From: Sorangium sp025924095 | GTDB taxonomy: Bacteria > Myxococcota_A > Polyangia > Polyangiales > Polyangiaceae | Direction: 5' to 3' | Assembly (NCBI RefSeq): GCF_051521505.1 | Contig: NZ_CP150356.1 | Coordinates: 248,001-312,000 of the forward strand | DNA: 64,000 bases | Shown: positions 42,485 through 51,658 of the stretch, piece by piece | Layout of the letters: every line of letters begins with the position of its first letter | How positions within the stretch are numbered: the first letter of the stretch is position 1 | Translations under genes and position numbers: made by a program | Notes under the pieces: generated by a model | Databases searched by the model: none | What the model was told of the DNA's origin: nothing | What the model saw: the letters and a program-made list of their open reading frames with translations, nothing else

Positions 42485-42974
42485 GCTACGAATGAGTTGG
42501 AGGCGCGCCATGGGCCGGTCTAGACGTTTTTCACTGAACCGGCACGGTCGCTGACCCCGCCGAGGGAGCGGCGGGGCGGATGCCGCCGGTCGTCGTGCCC
42601 ATGTCTCGCTTCGATCTTCCCGAGCACGACCAGGAGCCCGCACCCTCCTCGCGCCCGCTTCGCCCGCGATCGCAACCCTGTTGCAGGTCGAGCAGCCGGC
42701 CACGGAGCGGCCAGAGTGTCCTTGTTGCATGGAGCGGACCCCGGGTCGCCGGGTTGCCTCGAAGGCGGCATGGATGACCTGGATTGGCCATCCCGTCCAG
42801 GGATGAGCCCGCATGGCCGGCCCGAGTCACGCTGACGGTCGACTCCTGCCGAGTCCAGCCGAGCCGGTTTCCACCGCGTTTCCCCGGTGCTGCCCGCCGA
42901 GCGGCGCGCGGCACCCATGAACGTAGCGTTTCGGCAGCTGTATGGAACATACGGTAACAGGAAGAGAGCGCGCC
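42485..42974. other. Intergenic stretch between LysR and the diheme protein gene
   Basis: No supported gene. A perfect 7-bp GC stem-loop lies at 42555-42576. AGGAAGAGAG at 42959-42968 is the ribosome site of the next gene. Confidence 0.6.
42555..42576. other. CCCCGCC/GGCGGGG hairpin
   Basis: A perfect 7-bp stem with an 8-base loop, 71 bp upstream of the LysR start. No T-tract on either strand. It may be a terminator-like or regulatory structure. Confidence 0.4.
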
Positions 42975-44534
42975 ATGCCAAGTCCGAATCGGAGTTCCCT
43001 GATCCTCGCTCCGCTCGTCGCCCTCGTCGCCCTCGCCTCGTGCGCTCCCCGGGCGGAGGGCGAGCGCCATGCCGCCGTGTCGAGCGCGCTCAACGCCGAG
43101 GACAGGCTCGCTGCTTGCGAAAACGACCCTCGCGTGGTCGCCGGGCTCGTGACCAGCGAAATTTGCGCAGGCGCTGATATCTTCTTTCGCGAAACTTTCG
43201 AGGGCAACGGCCGCTCTTGCGGATCCTGTCATCCTGTCGAAAACAACTTCACGATTGACATCCCCTTCATCGACGCGCTCCTCGACATCAACCCTTTTGA
43301 TCCGCTGTTCGTCCACGAGCAGGAGCCCGAGCTGATCGACCTCGAGATCTACGAGCTGAAGACGCTCGGCCTGATCCGCGAGAACATCGACGGCTTCGAC
43401 GACCTCGACGACAAGTACGTGATGCGCGGGGTCCCGCACACGCTCTCGCTGGCGACGACCCTCGCGCCCGACCCGATGCACGAGGGGGCGGAGCTGCCCC
43501 TCGAGCGCACGGGCTGGTCGGGCGACGGCGCCCCGGGCGCCGGGTCGCTGCGCGACTTCCTGACCGGGGCGATCACCCAGCACTTTCCGACCGACCTGAG
43601 CCGTGAGCCGGGGGTCTCGTTCCGGCTCCCCACGGAGCAGGAGCTCGACCTCACGCTGGCCTACCAGATGAGCCTGGGCCGGATGAACGAGCTCGATCTC
43701 ACGCGGGTGAAGCTCACCGATCCCGAGGCGAACGAGGGGCGGCTTTCGTTCCTCGATCCGCAGCGGGGCCGCTGCAACGTGTGCCACGCGAACGCGGGCG
43801 CGAACCACATGGACACGGGGCGGAACCGCAACCTGGACACGGGGACCCGGAAGGCGCCGGCGACAAGCACCTTCGGGGCGTTCGACGGCGGGTTCGGGGG
43901 CGTCGGGCTGGCCGAGCCGAACATCGACGTCCTCGACCTCGGGTTCCTGAACGGGTTCGGCGACGGCACGTTCAACACCCCGCCCCTCATCGAGGCCGTG
44001 GACACGCCGCCGTTCTTCCACACGAACGCCTTCGGGGACGACATCGAGGCCGCGGTCGCCTTTTATGTCTCGTCGTTCTTCAAGGAGTCTCTGGCGGGCC
44101 GGGAGCTGGAGGCGCGGTTCGGCGCCCCCATCCAGTTCCCCGACTCCGACATCATCAAGATGGGGCGCTTGCTCCGCGTCCTGAGCGCCGCGTTCAACCT
44201 CGACCTCGCGGAGCAGCGCCTGCGCGCCGCCCGGGAGCTCGCGGGCCAGTTCCATGACACGCGGGACGACGTCCAGAAGCGCCTGATGGAGCTGGCCGAG
44301 GTCGAGATCGACGACGCGCTGCGGGTCCTCGGCGTCGCCGGCACGCCGCTGCACCCCGTCTCGCGGTACCGCCTCCGGCAGGCGAAGGACGAGATCGCGG
44401 CGGGCCTCTCGGCGGCGGCCTGGTCGGCGCGCGAGGGCCGGATCGCGACCGCGCTCCTGCGCGTCCAGAACGCGCGCGATCCGCTCGGCTCCAACATCAC
44501 CTTCCAGCTCGGCCAGGGCAACCTGATGTACTAG
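42975..44534 (+). CDS. Diheme cytochrome c peroxidase-like lipoprotein
   Basis: 519 aa from the ATG at 42975 with AGGAAGAGAG upstream. The lipobox LASC gives a lipoprotein. Two c-type haem sites are present: CGSCH (82-86) and CNVCH (267-271). The layout with RGVPHTLSLA and NTPPLIEAVDTPPFFHTNAF resembles the MauG/CcpA superfamily. The haems are about 180 residues apart, wider than in many CCPs. It probably reduces peroxide or oxidises a protein in the periplasm. No partner gene nearby. Confidence 0.85.
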   Translation: MPSPNRSSLILAPLVALVALASCAPRAEGERHAAVSSALNAEDRLAACENDPRVVAGLVTSEICAGADIFFRETFEGNGRSCGSCHPVENNFTIDIPFIDALLDINPFDPLFVHEQEPELIDLEIYELKTLGLIRENIDGFDDLDDKYVMRGVPHTLSLATTLAPDPMHEGAELPLERTGWSGDGAPGAGSLRDFLTGAITQHFPTDLSREPGVSFRLPTEQELDLTLAYQMSLGRMNELDLTRVKLTDPEANEGRLSFLDPQRGRCNVCHANAGANHMDTGRNRNLDTGTRKAPATSTFGAFDGGFGGVGLAEPNIDVLDLGFLNGFGDGTFNTPPLIEAVDTPPFFHTNAFGDDIEAAVAFYVSSFFKESLAGRELEARFGAPIQFPDSDIIKMGRLLRVLSAAFNLDLAEQRLRAARELAGQFHDTRDDVQKRLMELAEVEIDDALRVLGVAGTPLHPVSRYRLRQAKDEIAAGLSAAAWSAREGRIATALLRVQNARDPLGSNITFQLGQGNLMY

Positions 44535-44746
44535 GGGCCGCGCCCGGACGAGACAACGAACCGCAGGGCGCCAGGGCCGTCATGCAGCGAGCTCTCCCGG
44601 CTATCCTGGCGTCCCTGGCATCCTGGCGGTTCTCTCACCTGGGTCGCCGACAAGCGCCCATCCGCGTCAGGGCCCCTGGCCAACGCCGCGCGAATCAGTA
44701 GCTTACGGGCCCCCGGCGTGGCCGGTCTGCCAGGTGCCCTGCTCTG

Positions 44747-46699
44747 ATGTCGTCCGGCTCACGTTCTGGTTTCGGCGCGCTCTCTGCCCCTGAAACGGCG
44801 CGCTCCCGCGCGGGGCGCTCGCTCCTCCTGCGGCTCCTCGGGCTGAGCTGGGCGTACCGGGGGCGGGTCGCGCGCGTCCTCGGCTACCAGATCGTCCTGC
44901 TCTCGCTCGGGCTCGCGGGGCTCGGCCTGACCGGGCTCGCCATCGACATCCTCCGCCACCGGCTCGATCCGTCGATCCGCCCGCCGGCGCTGCCGCTCGG
45001 AATCGGCCGGCTGCTCGACCTGGAGCGTGAGCCCATGCGCGCGGTCCTCTCGATCGGCGCTGCGATCCTCGCCATGGCGGCCGCCCGCGCGGTGCTCAAC
45101 TACGGTTACGCGCTCTCGGTGGGCCACCTCGTCCACATGGAGATCGTCCCGGATCTCCGCGCGCGGGTGTACGACAACCTCCAGCGGCTGAGCTTCCGGT
45201 TCTACGACGCCAACAAGAGCGGCTCGCTCATCAACCGCGTCACCGGGGACGTGCAGCTCGTGCGCTCGTTCGTGGACGGCGTGCTGCTCCAGAGCGTCAT
45301 CATGGTCCTGTCGCTCGCCGTGTACGTCGCGTACATGCTCCGCACGCACGCCCTCCTGACGCTCGTGTGCCTCGCGCCGACGCCGCTGCTCTGGATCGCG
45401 AGCACGCTCTTCGCCCGGTGGGTGCGGCCCGCCTACCTGCAGAACCGGGAGCTCGTGGACCGCATGGTCCTGAGCTTCACCGAGGGGATGCAGGGGATCC
45501 AGGTCATCAAGGGGCTCGGGCGGGAGCGCGAGGCCCACCGCCGCTTCGACGAGCGCAACCGCGAGGTGCGCGACCAGCAGCAGGGCACGTTCCGGAAGAT
45601 CAGCGTGCTCAGCCCGACCATCGACCTGCTCGGACAGAGCCACCTCGTCCTGCTGCTCGGCATGGGCGGGCTGCTCGTCACGCGCGACCGGATGACGCTC
45701 GGGCAGCTCGTCGTGTTCGCCGGCATCCTGCAGCAGTTCTCCGGGCAGATCGCGAGCATGGCGACCCTCGTCAACACCGCGCAGCAGAGCTTCATCGGGG
45801 CGCGGCGCGTCTTCGAGGTGCTCGACACCCCCGTCGAGATCACGAGCCCCGAGGCGCCCACGCGCCCCGCCCAGGTGGAGGGGCGCCTCGCGTTCGAGCG
45901 CGTCACCTTCGGGTACGACCCGGAGAGGCCCGTCCTCCACGGCATCGACCTCGACGTCGCCCCCGGGCAGTTCATCGCCGTGATCGGCCCGACCGGCGCG
46001 GGCAAGAGCACGCTGCTCAGCTTGATCCCACGCTTCTACGATCCGACCTCCGGGCGCATCCTGCTCGACGGCATCGACCTGCGGCGGCACGACCTCGACC
46101 TGATCCGCCGGCGCATGGGGGTCGTCTTCCAGGACAACTTCCTCTTCAGCAACACGGTGGCGGCCAACATCGCGTTCGGCGCCCCGCACGCGACGCGGGA
46201 GCAGATCGAGCGCGCCGCGGTCATCGCCTGCGCCCACGAGTTCATCCGGGAGCTGCCCGAGGGCTACGACACCGAGCTCGGCGAATCGGCGGCCAACCTC
46301 TCGGGCGGCCAGCGGCAGCGGCTCGCCATCGCGCGCGCCGTGCTGCTCGACCCGCCGCTGCTCTTGCTCGACGATCCGACCGCCGCGGTGGACGCGAGCA
46401 CCGAGCGCGAGATCCTCGACGCGATCCTCAGCGCCACCCGGGGGCGGACGACGATCATGGCCACGCACCGGGCCCACCTGCTCCGCCGCGCGCACCAGGT
46501 GATCGTGCTCGACCGGGGCCGCATCGCCGAGCGGGGGACGCACGAGGAGCTGCTCCGGGGCCGCGGCCACTACGCGAGCGCGCTGGCGCTGCACGACGCC
46601 CACACCGCCGACGCCGCGCGCGGGGACGAGAGCCCGTCGCGCCGCGACGGCGCGGGCGCGCGCCCCGCGGCCCCGGGCCCGGCCGAGGAGCCGGCGTGA
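44747..46699 (+). CDS. ABC exporter half-transporter with degenerate ATPase site
   Basis: 650 aa. Six-helix exporter membrane domain (YDNLQRLSFRFYDANKSGSL, LINRVTGDVQLVRSFVDGV) followed by a nucleotide-binding domain: Walker A GPTGAGKST (414-422), Q-loop VFQDNFLFSNTV, signature LSGGQRQRLAIAR, and Walker B LLLLDDPTAAVD. The catalytic Glu after Walker B is replaced by Asp543, the mark of the non-hydrolysing site of heterodimeric exporters. Overlaps the partner gene by GTGA. An Ala/Pro/Arg tail follows residue 620. Confidence 0.93.
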   Translation: MSSGSRSGFGALSAPETARSRAGRSLLLRLLGLSWAYRGRVARVLGYQIVLLSLGLAGLGLTGLAIDILRHRLDPSIRPPALPLGIGRLLDLEREPMRAVLSIGAAILAMAAARAVLNYGYALSVGHLVHMEIVPDLRARVYDNLQRLSFRFYDANKSGSLINRVTGDVQLVRSFVDGVLLQSVIMVLSLAVYVAYMLRTHALLTLVCLAPTPLLWIASTLFARWVRPAYLQNRELVDRMVLSFTEGMQGIQVIKGLGREREAHRRFDERNREVRDQQQGTFRKISVLSPTIDLLGQSHLVLLLGMGGLLVTRDRMTLGQLVVFAGILQQFSGQIASMATLVNTAQQSFIGARRVFEVLDTPVEITSPEAPTRPAQVEGRLAFERVTFGYDPERPVLHGIDLDVAPGQFIAVIGPTGAGKSTLLSLIPRFYDPTSGRILLDGIDLRRHDLDLIRRRMGVVFQDNFLFSNTVAANIAFGAPHATREQIERAAVIACAHEFIRELPEGYDTELGESAANLSGGQRQRLAIARAVLLDPPLLLLDDPTAAVDASTEREILDAILSATRGRTTIMATHRAHLLRRAHQVIVLDRGRIAERGTHEELLRGRGHYASALALHDAHTADAARGDESPSRRDGAGARPAAPGPAEEPA

Positions 46700-48579
46700 G
46701 CCGCGCCGCCTTCGCGCCGCGCCGCCCTGCGAAGGCGGCGGGGCCGGCGCGCCCCGCGGCCGAGCCGGCGCCGATCGACGTGCGCCTCGGCCTCGCGCGC
46801 GCCTCGCTCGACGACGAGCGGGACCACGCCCACCGCGGGCTCGATCTCGGGCTCGTGCGGCGGGTGCTCTCCTTCACCCGCCCGTACACGAAGAAGCGCA
46901 ACGCGCTCTTCGTGCTCGTGGTGGTGAGGTCGATCCAGCTCCCGATCCTGACCTGGTCGGTCGGCGCCATCATCAGCGGCCCGGTGGCCCGGCGCGACGC
47001 GCGCGCCACGCTGCTCTCCGTCCTCGGCTTCGCGGCGCTGGCCCTGTTCACGGCGGTCGTCTTCCACTACCGCGCTCGCCTCGCGCTCGAGCTCGGCGAG
47101 GCCGTGGTGTTCGACATGCGCGATCGGCTGCAAAGACACCTCCTGCGCATGCCGATGAGCTTCTTCGTGAAGACGAGGGTGGGGCGCCTCATCGGCCGCA
47201 TGACCTCCGACATCGACGCGATCCGGGTGGCGGTGCAGGACGTCGTGTTCGTGAGCACGGTGCAGCTCGGCACGATGGCGGTGGCGATGGCGCTGATGGC
47301 CCACGCGCACTGGCCGCTCTTCCTCGTGGTGGCGGCGATGGTCCCGGTCTTCTGGGGGCTGATCGTCTATTTCCACAAGCGCCTCGGGGCCGCGCACCAG
47401 CGCGCGCAGGAGAGCTTCAGCCGGGTCACGGCGACGCTCGCCGAGTCGGTCACGGGGGTGCGCGTGACGCAGGGCTTCGTGCGGCAGGACATCAACGGCG
47501 GGCTGTTCCGGGCGCTGATCTTCGACCACTCGCGCTACAACATGGATGCGGCGCGCCACTCGGCCGCTTTCCTCCCGCTCCTGGAGTTCAACGGGCAGCT
47601 GTTCCTGGCCGTGCTCGTGGTCGTGGGCGGCTATCAGGCCCTGCACGGCGCGATCGAGCTGAGCGTGCTCGTGGAGTTCTTCTTCCTCGCGAACCTGCTG
47701 TTCAACCCGATCCCCGTCCTCGGGAATCAATACAACCAGGCCCTGACGGCCATGGCGGGCGCCGAGCGGCTCTTTCGCGTGCTCGACGCGGAGCCCGCCT
47801 GGCCCGACGAGGGCGGCTTTCCGGCGCTGCCGCCGGTGCGCGGCCGGGTCGTCTTTCAGGGGGTGTGCTTCGCCTACGAGCCGGGCAAGCCGGTGCTCCA
47901 CGGGGTCGATCTGGTGGCCGAGCCGGGCGAGATGATCGCGCTGGTCGGGCACACGGGCAGCGGCAAGACATCGATCCTGAACCTGCTCGCGAAGCTGTAT
48001 CTGCCGACGGCGGGGTCGATCACCGTCGACGGGCACGATCTCGCGACGACCTCGTCGGCGTCGCTGCGGGCGCAGCTCGGGCTGGTGCTGCAGAGCAATT
48101 TCCTGTTCAGCGGCACGGTGCTGGACAACGTGCGTCTGGGCAATCCGGCGGCGACCGACGCCGAGATCCGCGAGGCGGCGCGGAGCCTGGACGCGCTCGA
48201 CGTGCTCGACGCGCTGCCGGACGGCCTCCACACCGAGGTGGGCGAGCGGGGGACGGGGCTGTCGCTGGGGCAGCGGCAGATCGTGTGCTTTCTGCGGGCG
48301 ATGGTCGCCCATCCGCGCATCGTGCTGCTCGACGAGGCGACGAGCTCGGTGGACGCGCTGACCGAGGCCCGGCTGCAGGCGGCGCTCGGGCGGCTCCTGC
48401 GAGGGCGGACGAGCTTCGTGGTGGCCCACCGGCTGAGCACGATCCGGCACGCGGATCGGGTCGTCGTGCTCGACCACGGGCGGGTCGTGGAGCAGGGGAC
48501 GCACGCGGAGCTGCTCGCGCGGGGAGGGGCGTTTGCGGCGCTTCACCGGGAGCTGGCGAACGAGGCGCCGGCCCCCTGA
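46696..48579 (+). CDS. ABC exporter half-transporter with canonical ATPase site
   Basis: 627 aa, GTG start overlapping the partner stop. About 45 N-terminal Ala/Pro/Arg-rich residues precede the membrane domain (RHLLRMPMSFFVKTRVGRLI, GRMTSDIDAIRVAVQDVVF). The NBD has Walker A GHTGSGKTS, Q-loop VLQSNFLFSGTV, signature LSLGQRQ and Walker B VLLDEATSSVD with Glu547 present. Together with the preceding gene it forms a TM287/288- or BmrCD-like heterodimer. Cargo could be lipid, peptide or drug; no biosynthetic gene lies next to it. Confidence 0.94.
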   Translation: MSRAAFAPRRPAKAAGPARPAAEPAPIDVRLGLARASLDDERDHAHRGLDLGLVRRVLSFTRPYTKKRNALFVLVVVRSIQLPILTWSVGAIISGPVARRDARATLLSVLGFAALALFTAVVFHYRARLALELGEAVVFDMRDRLQRHLLRMPMSFFVKTRVGRLIGRMTSDIDAIRVAVQDVVFVSTVQLGTMAVAMALMAHAHWPLFLVVAAMVPVFWGLIVYFHKRLGAAHQRAQESFSRVTATLAESVTGVRVTQGFVRQDINGGLFRALIFDHSRYNMDAARHSAAFLPLLEFNGQLFLAVLVVVGGYQALHGAIELSVLVEFFFLANLLFNPIPVLGNQYNQALTAMAGAERLFRVLDAEPAWPDEGGFPALPPVRGRVVFQGVCFAYEPGKPVLHGVDLVAEPGEMIALVGHTGSGKTSILNLLAKLYLPTAGSITVDGHDLATTSSASLRAQLGLVLQSNFLFSGTVLDNVRLGNPAATDAEIREAARSLDALDVLDALPDGLHTEVGERGTGLSLGQRQIVCFLRAMVAHPRIVLLDEATSSVDALTEARLQAALGRLLRGRTSFVVAHRLSTIRHADRVVVLDHGRVVEQGTHAELLARGGAFAALHRELANEAPAP

Positions 48580-48636
48580 GAGGGAATTGATTGGGAGGGG
48601 GTGAACTCTATCGATCGGGGGAGAGGGGGATCGCGA

Positions 48637-49062
48637 TCAGGCGACCTCTAGACGGACGGGGACGTTGTTGCGGGTGGCGTTCGAGTAAGGGCAAACCTGG
48701 TGCGCCTTCTCGACCAGCTGCTCGGCTTGCGGCCGCTCCAGGCCCGGCAGCGCGATCCGCAGGCCGATATCGAGGCCAAATCCGCCCTCGGAGCGGGGGC
48801 CGATGCCGACGGTCGCGGTCACGGTGGCGTCGGCAGGTATCCGCGCCTTCTCCTGCGCGGCCACGAACTTCAAGGCACCCAGGAAGCAGGCCGCGTAACC
48901 CGCCGCGAACAGCTGCTCCGGGTTGTTCCCCTCACCACCCGCGCCGCCAAGCTCCTTCGGCGTCGAGAGCTTCACGTCGAGGGCGCCGTCCGCGGTCTTG
49001 GCGTGGCCATCGCGGCCGCCGTGAGCGGTGGCTTGGGTCGTGTACTTCACGTCGACAGGCAT
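48637..49062 (-). CDS. ohr: Organic hydroperoxide resistance protein (Ohr)
   Basis: 141 aa. OsmC fold with the Ohr-subfamily pattern: GNNPEQLFAAGYAACFLGAL (peroxidatic Cys) and HQVCPYSNATRNNVPV (resolving Cys). It reduces organic and fatty acid hydroperoxides through a lipoyl-dependent system in the cytoplasm. No OhrR repressor gene is adjacent. Together with the 1-Cys peroxiredoxin it adds to the peroxide defence in this window. Confidence 0.96.
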   Translation of the reverse strand: MPVDVKYTTQATAHGGRDGHAKTADGALDVKLSTPKELGGAGGEGNNPEQLFAAGYAACFLGALKFVAAQEKARIPADATVTATVGIGPRSEGGFGLDIGLRIALPGLERPQAEQLVEKAHQVCPYSNATRNNVPVRLEVA

Positions 49063-49211
49063 CGGAGCGCTCCTTTTCGTGACGACGTGCCCGGACACGG
49101 AGGGTTCGTCCCCGCTGGGCAGGGCCGGCCGGGCAGCCGTTCGGATACGCTCCCCATAGTGCTCGAGCCCACCGTGCGCAACGTGGGAAGGGACGCCGCG
49201 CTCGGGGCGGC

Positions 49212-50477
49212 TCACCGCGCGCCCTCGGCGCCGCAGCGGGAGAGCGCGTAGCGCAAGGCGTTCTGGAGCACGCCGAAGGTCGTGAACCCTCCCTCGGCCG
49301 CGCCGAGCTCCGTCATCGTCCGCGCGATCCCGGGCGAGATGCCGGAGACGAGGCAGGTGCTGCCGAGGAGGTTCGCCGCGCGCACCACGGCGAGGAGGTG
49401 GGCCACGGTCGCGGCGTCCACCGCGCTCACGCCGGTCAGGTCGAGAATGGCGAAGCGCGCGCCCGTCCGCACGATCTCGGCGAGGAGGCGCTCCATGATG
49501 TGATTCGCCCGCGCGGTCTCCACGGTCCCGATGACCGGCAGCACGAGGATCCCCTCCCACGCCTGGATGATGGGCGAGGACATGGCGAGCATCGTCTCCT
49601 GCTGCTGCCGCATCACCGCCTCGGCGCGCTCGCGCTCGGCGTTCTCCGCCGCGAGCAGCCGGTTCTTCTCCTCGAGCTCCTCGGCGTGGACCGCCCGGCG
49701 CTGGAGCGCCTCCCTGAGCTCGGTCTCCAGCCGCTTGAAGGGCGTGATGTCCCTGACCGCGATCGCGACGCCGTCTCTCAGCGGGATGACCTGATTCTGG
49801 AGCCACCGGCCCTCGTGTCCTGAGCTCTGGCTCTCCTGCTCCTCGAGGAGCCGCTCGCCGGTTTGAAAGACGCGCGCGTACTTGTCCAGCAGCCCGCGCT
49901 GGCGCGCGGAGGGCACCACCTCGCTGAACCGCCGGCCGACGATCTCCTCGCGCGGCATCGACATCCCCTCGACGGCCCGCTGGTTGGCGTCGGTGAACAC
50001 GAAATCCACGAGCGTCCCGGCCTCGTCCAACGCGCACCGGAGCACGAAGAAGGCGTCCAGGCTCCCGTCGACCGCCGCCCGGAAGCGGGACTCGGCCGCG
50101 AGCAGCGACTCCTCCGCTTGCTTGCGATCCGTGACGTCACGCGCGACGAAATAGACGAGCTCCTCCCCCGGATGAAACGACGAGTTCCACTCGATCCACC
50201 GGTAAGAGCCGTCGCGACACCGGTAGCGGTTCGTGAACGTCACGGTGCCACAGCCGGCGAACGAGCGCGCCGACTCGGCCACCGTGCGCTCTCGATCGTC
50301 GGGGTGCACGAAGTCGATGAAGGGCTTCGACAAGAGCTCTTCGCGCGAGAACCCGAGCGTGCGCTCCCACGCATGGCCAACCCGCTTGAAGCGCCCGTCG
50401 GTCCCCGCGATGCCCACCAGATCCACGGACAGCTCGAAGAATCGGCCGAGCTCGTCCATCTGCCACGCTTGGTTCAT
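49212..50477 (-). CDS. PAS-STAS (RsbR-type) sensor regulator
   Basis: 421 aa from the Met at 50477, which has GGTGGA eight bases upstream; a longer form from 50663, with GAAGGTGGG, is possible. Two PAS/PAC domains (FFELSVDLVGIAGTDGRFKR to YFVARDVTDRKQ, then SLDAFFVLRCALDEAG to AVRDITPFKR) are followed by a coiled coil and a STAS domain (ILVLPVIGTVETARANHIME, AILDLTGVSAVDAATVAHLL). It is related in plan to the gene at 1-1383. RsbR-like stress scaffolds and anti-anti-sigma regulators share this architecture. Confidence 0.9.
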   Translation of the reverse strand: MNQAWQMDELGRFFELSVDLVGIAGTDGRFKRVGHAWERTLGFSREELLSKPFIDFVHPDDRERTVAESARSFAGCGTVTFTNRYRCRDGSYRWIEWNSSFHPGEELVYFVARDVTDRKQAEESLLAAESRFRAAVDGSLDAFFVLRCALDEAGTLVDFVFTDANQRAVEGMSMPREEIVGRRFSEVVPSARQRGLLDKYARVFQTGERLLEEQESQSSGHEGRWLQNQVIPLRDGVAIAVRDITPFKRLETELREALQRRAVHAEELEEKNRLLAAENAERERAEAVMRQQQETMLAMSSPIIQAWEGILVLPVIGTVETARANHIMERLLAEIVRTGARFAILDLTGVSAVDAATVAHLLAVVRAANLLGSTCLVSGISPGIARTMTELGAAEGGFTTFGVLQNALRYALSRCGAEGAR

Positions 50478-50724
50478 GGTAAATTCCACCGCTACCAGAT
50501 CCGGCGCGGATCGTCGAGCGTCCTGGGCGACCGAGGCCGGGCGCCGCGGATACGCGTCGCGATCGTGCGCCGCTGTACCAGCTGGGGCATCGCGGGCGCA
50601 TTCTGTAGAAGTTGCGCTGGAGAGGAGTCGGGGGCGGGTCCGGCGAGGATCGTCAATGTTCATCCCACCTTCATGTGACGTCTCTCTGGGCGATACCCCC
50701 ACCACCGGGCGCGGACATGCGACA

Positions 50725-50770
50725 TCGCGCCGCAGGACAGCGTGTCGCAGGGTCGCGCCGCAGGACAGCG
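50725..50770. repeat. 18-bp direct repeat upstream of the DJ-1/PfpI gene
   Basis: TCGCGCCGCAGGACAGCG occurs at 50725 and 50753, a 28-bp period, 15 bp before the start codon. TGCGACA and TGTCGCA also form an inverted repeat around it. It looks like a tandem binding site or a small duplication overlapping the promoter region. Confidence 0.6.
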
Positions 50771-50784
50771 CGTACACAGGCGTC

Positions 50785-51600
50785 ATGAGACGCCGACAGA
50801 TCTTGGATCTCGCTGCCGCGAGCGCCGCGCTCGCCACATTGCAAACGCTCGGCGGGTGCGCGCAGGATGACGGCGCCCCCGGGCCGTCGCCCGCAACACC
50901 TGAAGGAGAGAGCTCCCCCATGCAGCACATCGCCATGCTGGTTTATCCGGGCTTCACCGCGCTTGACCTCATCGGTCCTCAGACCGCGTTCAGCATCCTT
51001 GACGATACGCAGATACACCTCGTGTGGAAGACGCTCGACCCCGTGACGACGGATTCGGGCATCACCCTCTTTCCCACGGCGACCTTCGGGACGTGTCCCG
51101 AGGAGCTCGAGATCCTCTTCGTCCCGGGCGGCGTCGCCGGCACGATCGCCGTGATGGAGGACGGCGAGGTCCTCGATTTCCTCGCGGCGCGGGCGGAGCA
51201 GGCGAGCTACGTGACGAGCGTTTGCACGGGGTCGCTCGTGCTCGGCGCGGCGGGGCTGCTCCGCGGCTACCGTGCGACCACACACTGGGCATTCCGCGAG
51301 GTCTTGCCCCTCCTCTCGGCCGAGCGCGTCGACGCGCGCTACGTCGAGGACCGCAACCGCATCACGGGAGGCGGCGTGACGTCAGGTATCGATTTCGGCC
51401 TCCGGATCGCCGCCAAGATGCGGGGCGAGGAGGCCGCGCAGGCGGCGCAGCTCGTCATGGAGTACGCCCCCGACCCGCCGTTCCAGGCGGGCACGCCGGA
51501 GTCCGCGCCCGCGGTCGTTGTCGAGCGGATCGCCAGCCTCATCGCGCCGGGGGTCGCCCAGGCCAGACAGGCAGCGGAGCACGCCACGGCACGCTGGTGA
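50785..51600 (+). CDS. DJ-1/PfpI-family protein with Tat-lipoprotein leader
   Basis: 271 aa. The leader MRRRQILDLAAASAAL...GGC looks like a Tat lipoprotein signal. The domain (HIAMLVYPGFTALDLIGPQT) carries the nucleophile elbow SVCTGSLVLGAAGLL with the reactive Cys, then RATTHW and RITGGGVTSGIDFGL. This subgroup resembles the N-terminal domain of AraC-type regulators and isonitrile hydratase. An exported lipidated form is unusual for this fold. An internal Met before QHIAML would give a cytoplasmic form. Divergent from the PAS-STAS gene. Confidence 0.85.
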   Translation: MRRRQILDLAAASAALATLQTLGGCAQDDGAPGPSPATPEGESSPMQHIAMLVYPGFTALDLIGPQTAFSILDDTQIHLVWKTLDPVTTDSGITLFPTATFGTCPEELEILFVPGGVAGTIAVMEDGEVLDFLAARAEQASYVTSVCTGSLVLGAAGLLRGYRATTHWAFREVLPLLSAERVDARYVEDRNRITGGGVTSGIDFGLRIAAKMRGEEAAQAAQLVMEYAPDPPFQAGTPESAPAVVVERIASLIAPGVAQARQAAEHATARW

Positions 51601-51658
51601 AGGCGCGACGCGGTTTCTCCGAAGGGCCGCTGAACCCGCGCGTTCCGGACAGGGCCGG

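Noticed and set aside
42485..42814. N-terminal extension of the LysR gene to 42814
   Set aside because: LysR proteins start about 5-10 residues before the HTH. The extension is Arg-rich, contains no domain and would need a start far upstream.
45367..48579. Long + strand frame across both ABC exporter genes
   Set aside because: The real ABC exporter frames with all ATPase motifs start at 44747 and 46696. The first part of this frame is an out-of-frame shadow of the first gene.
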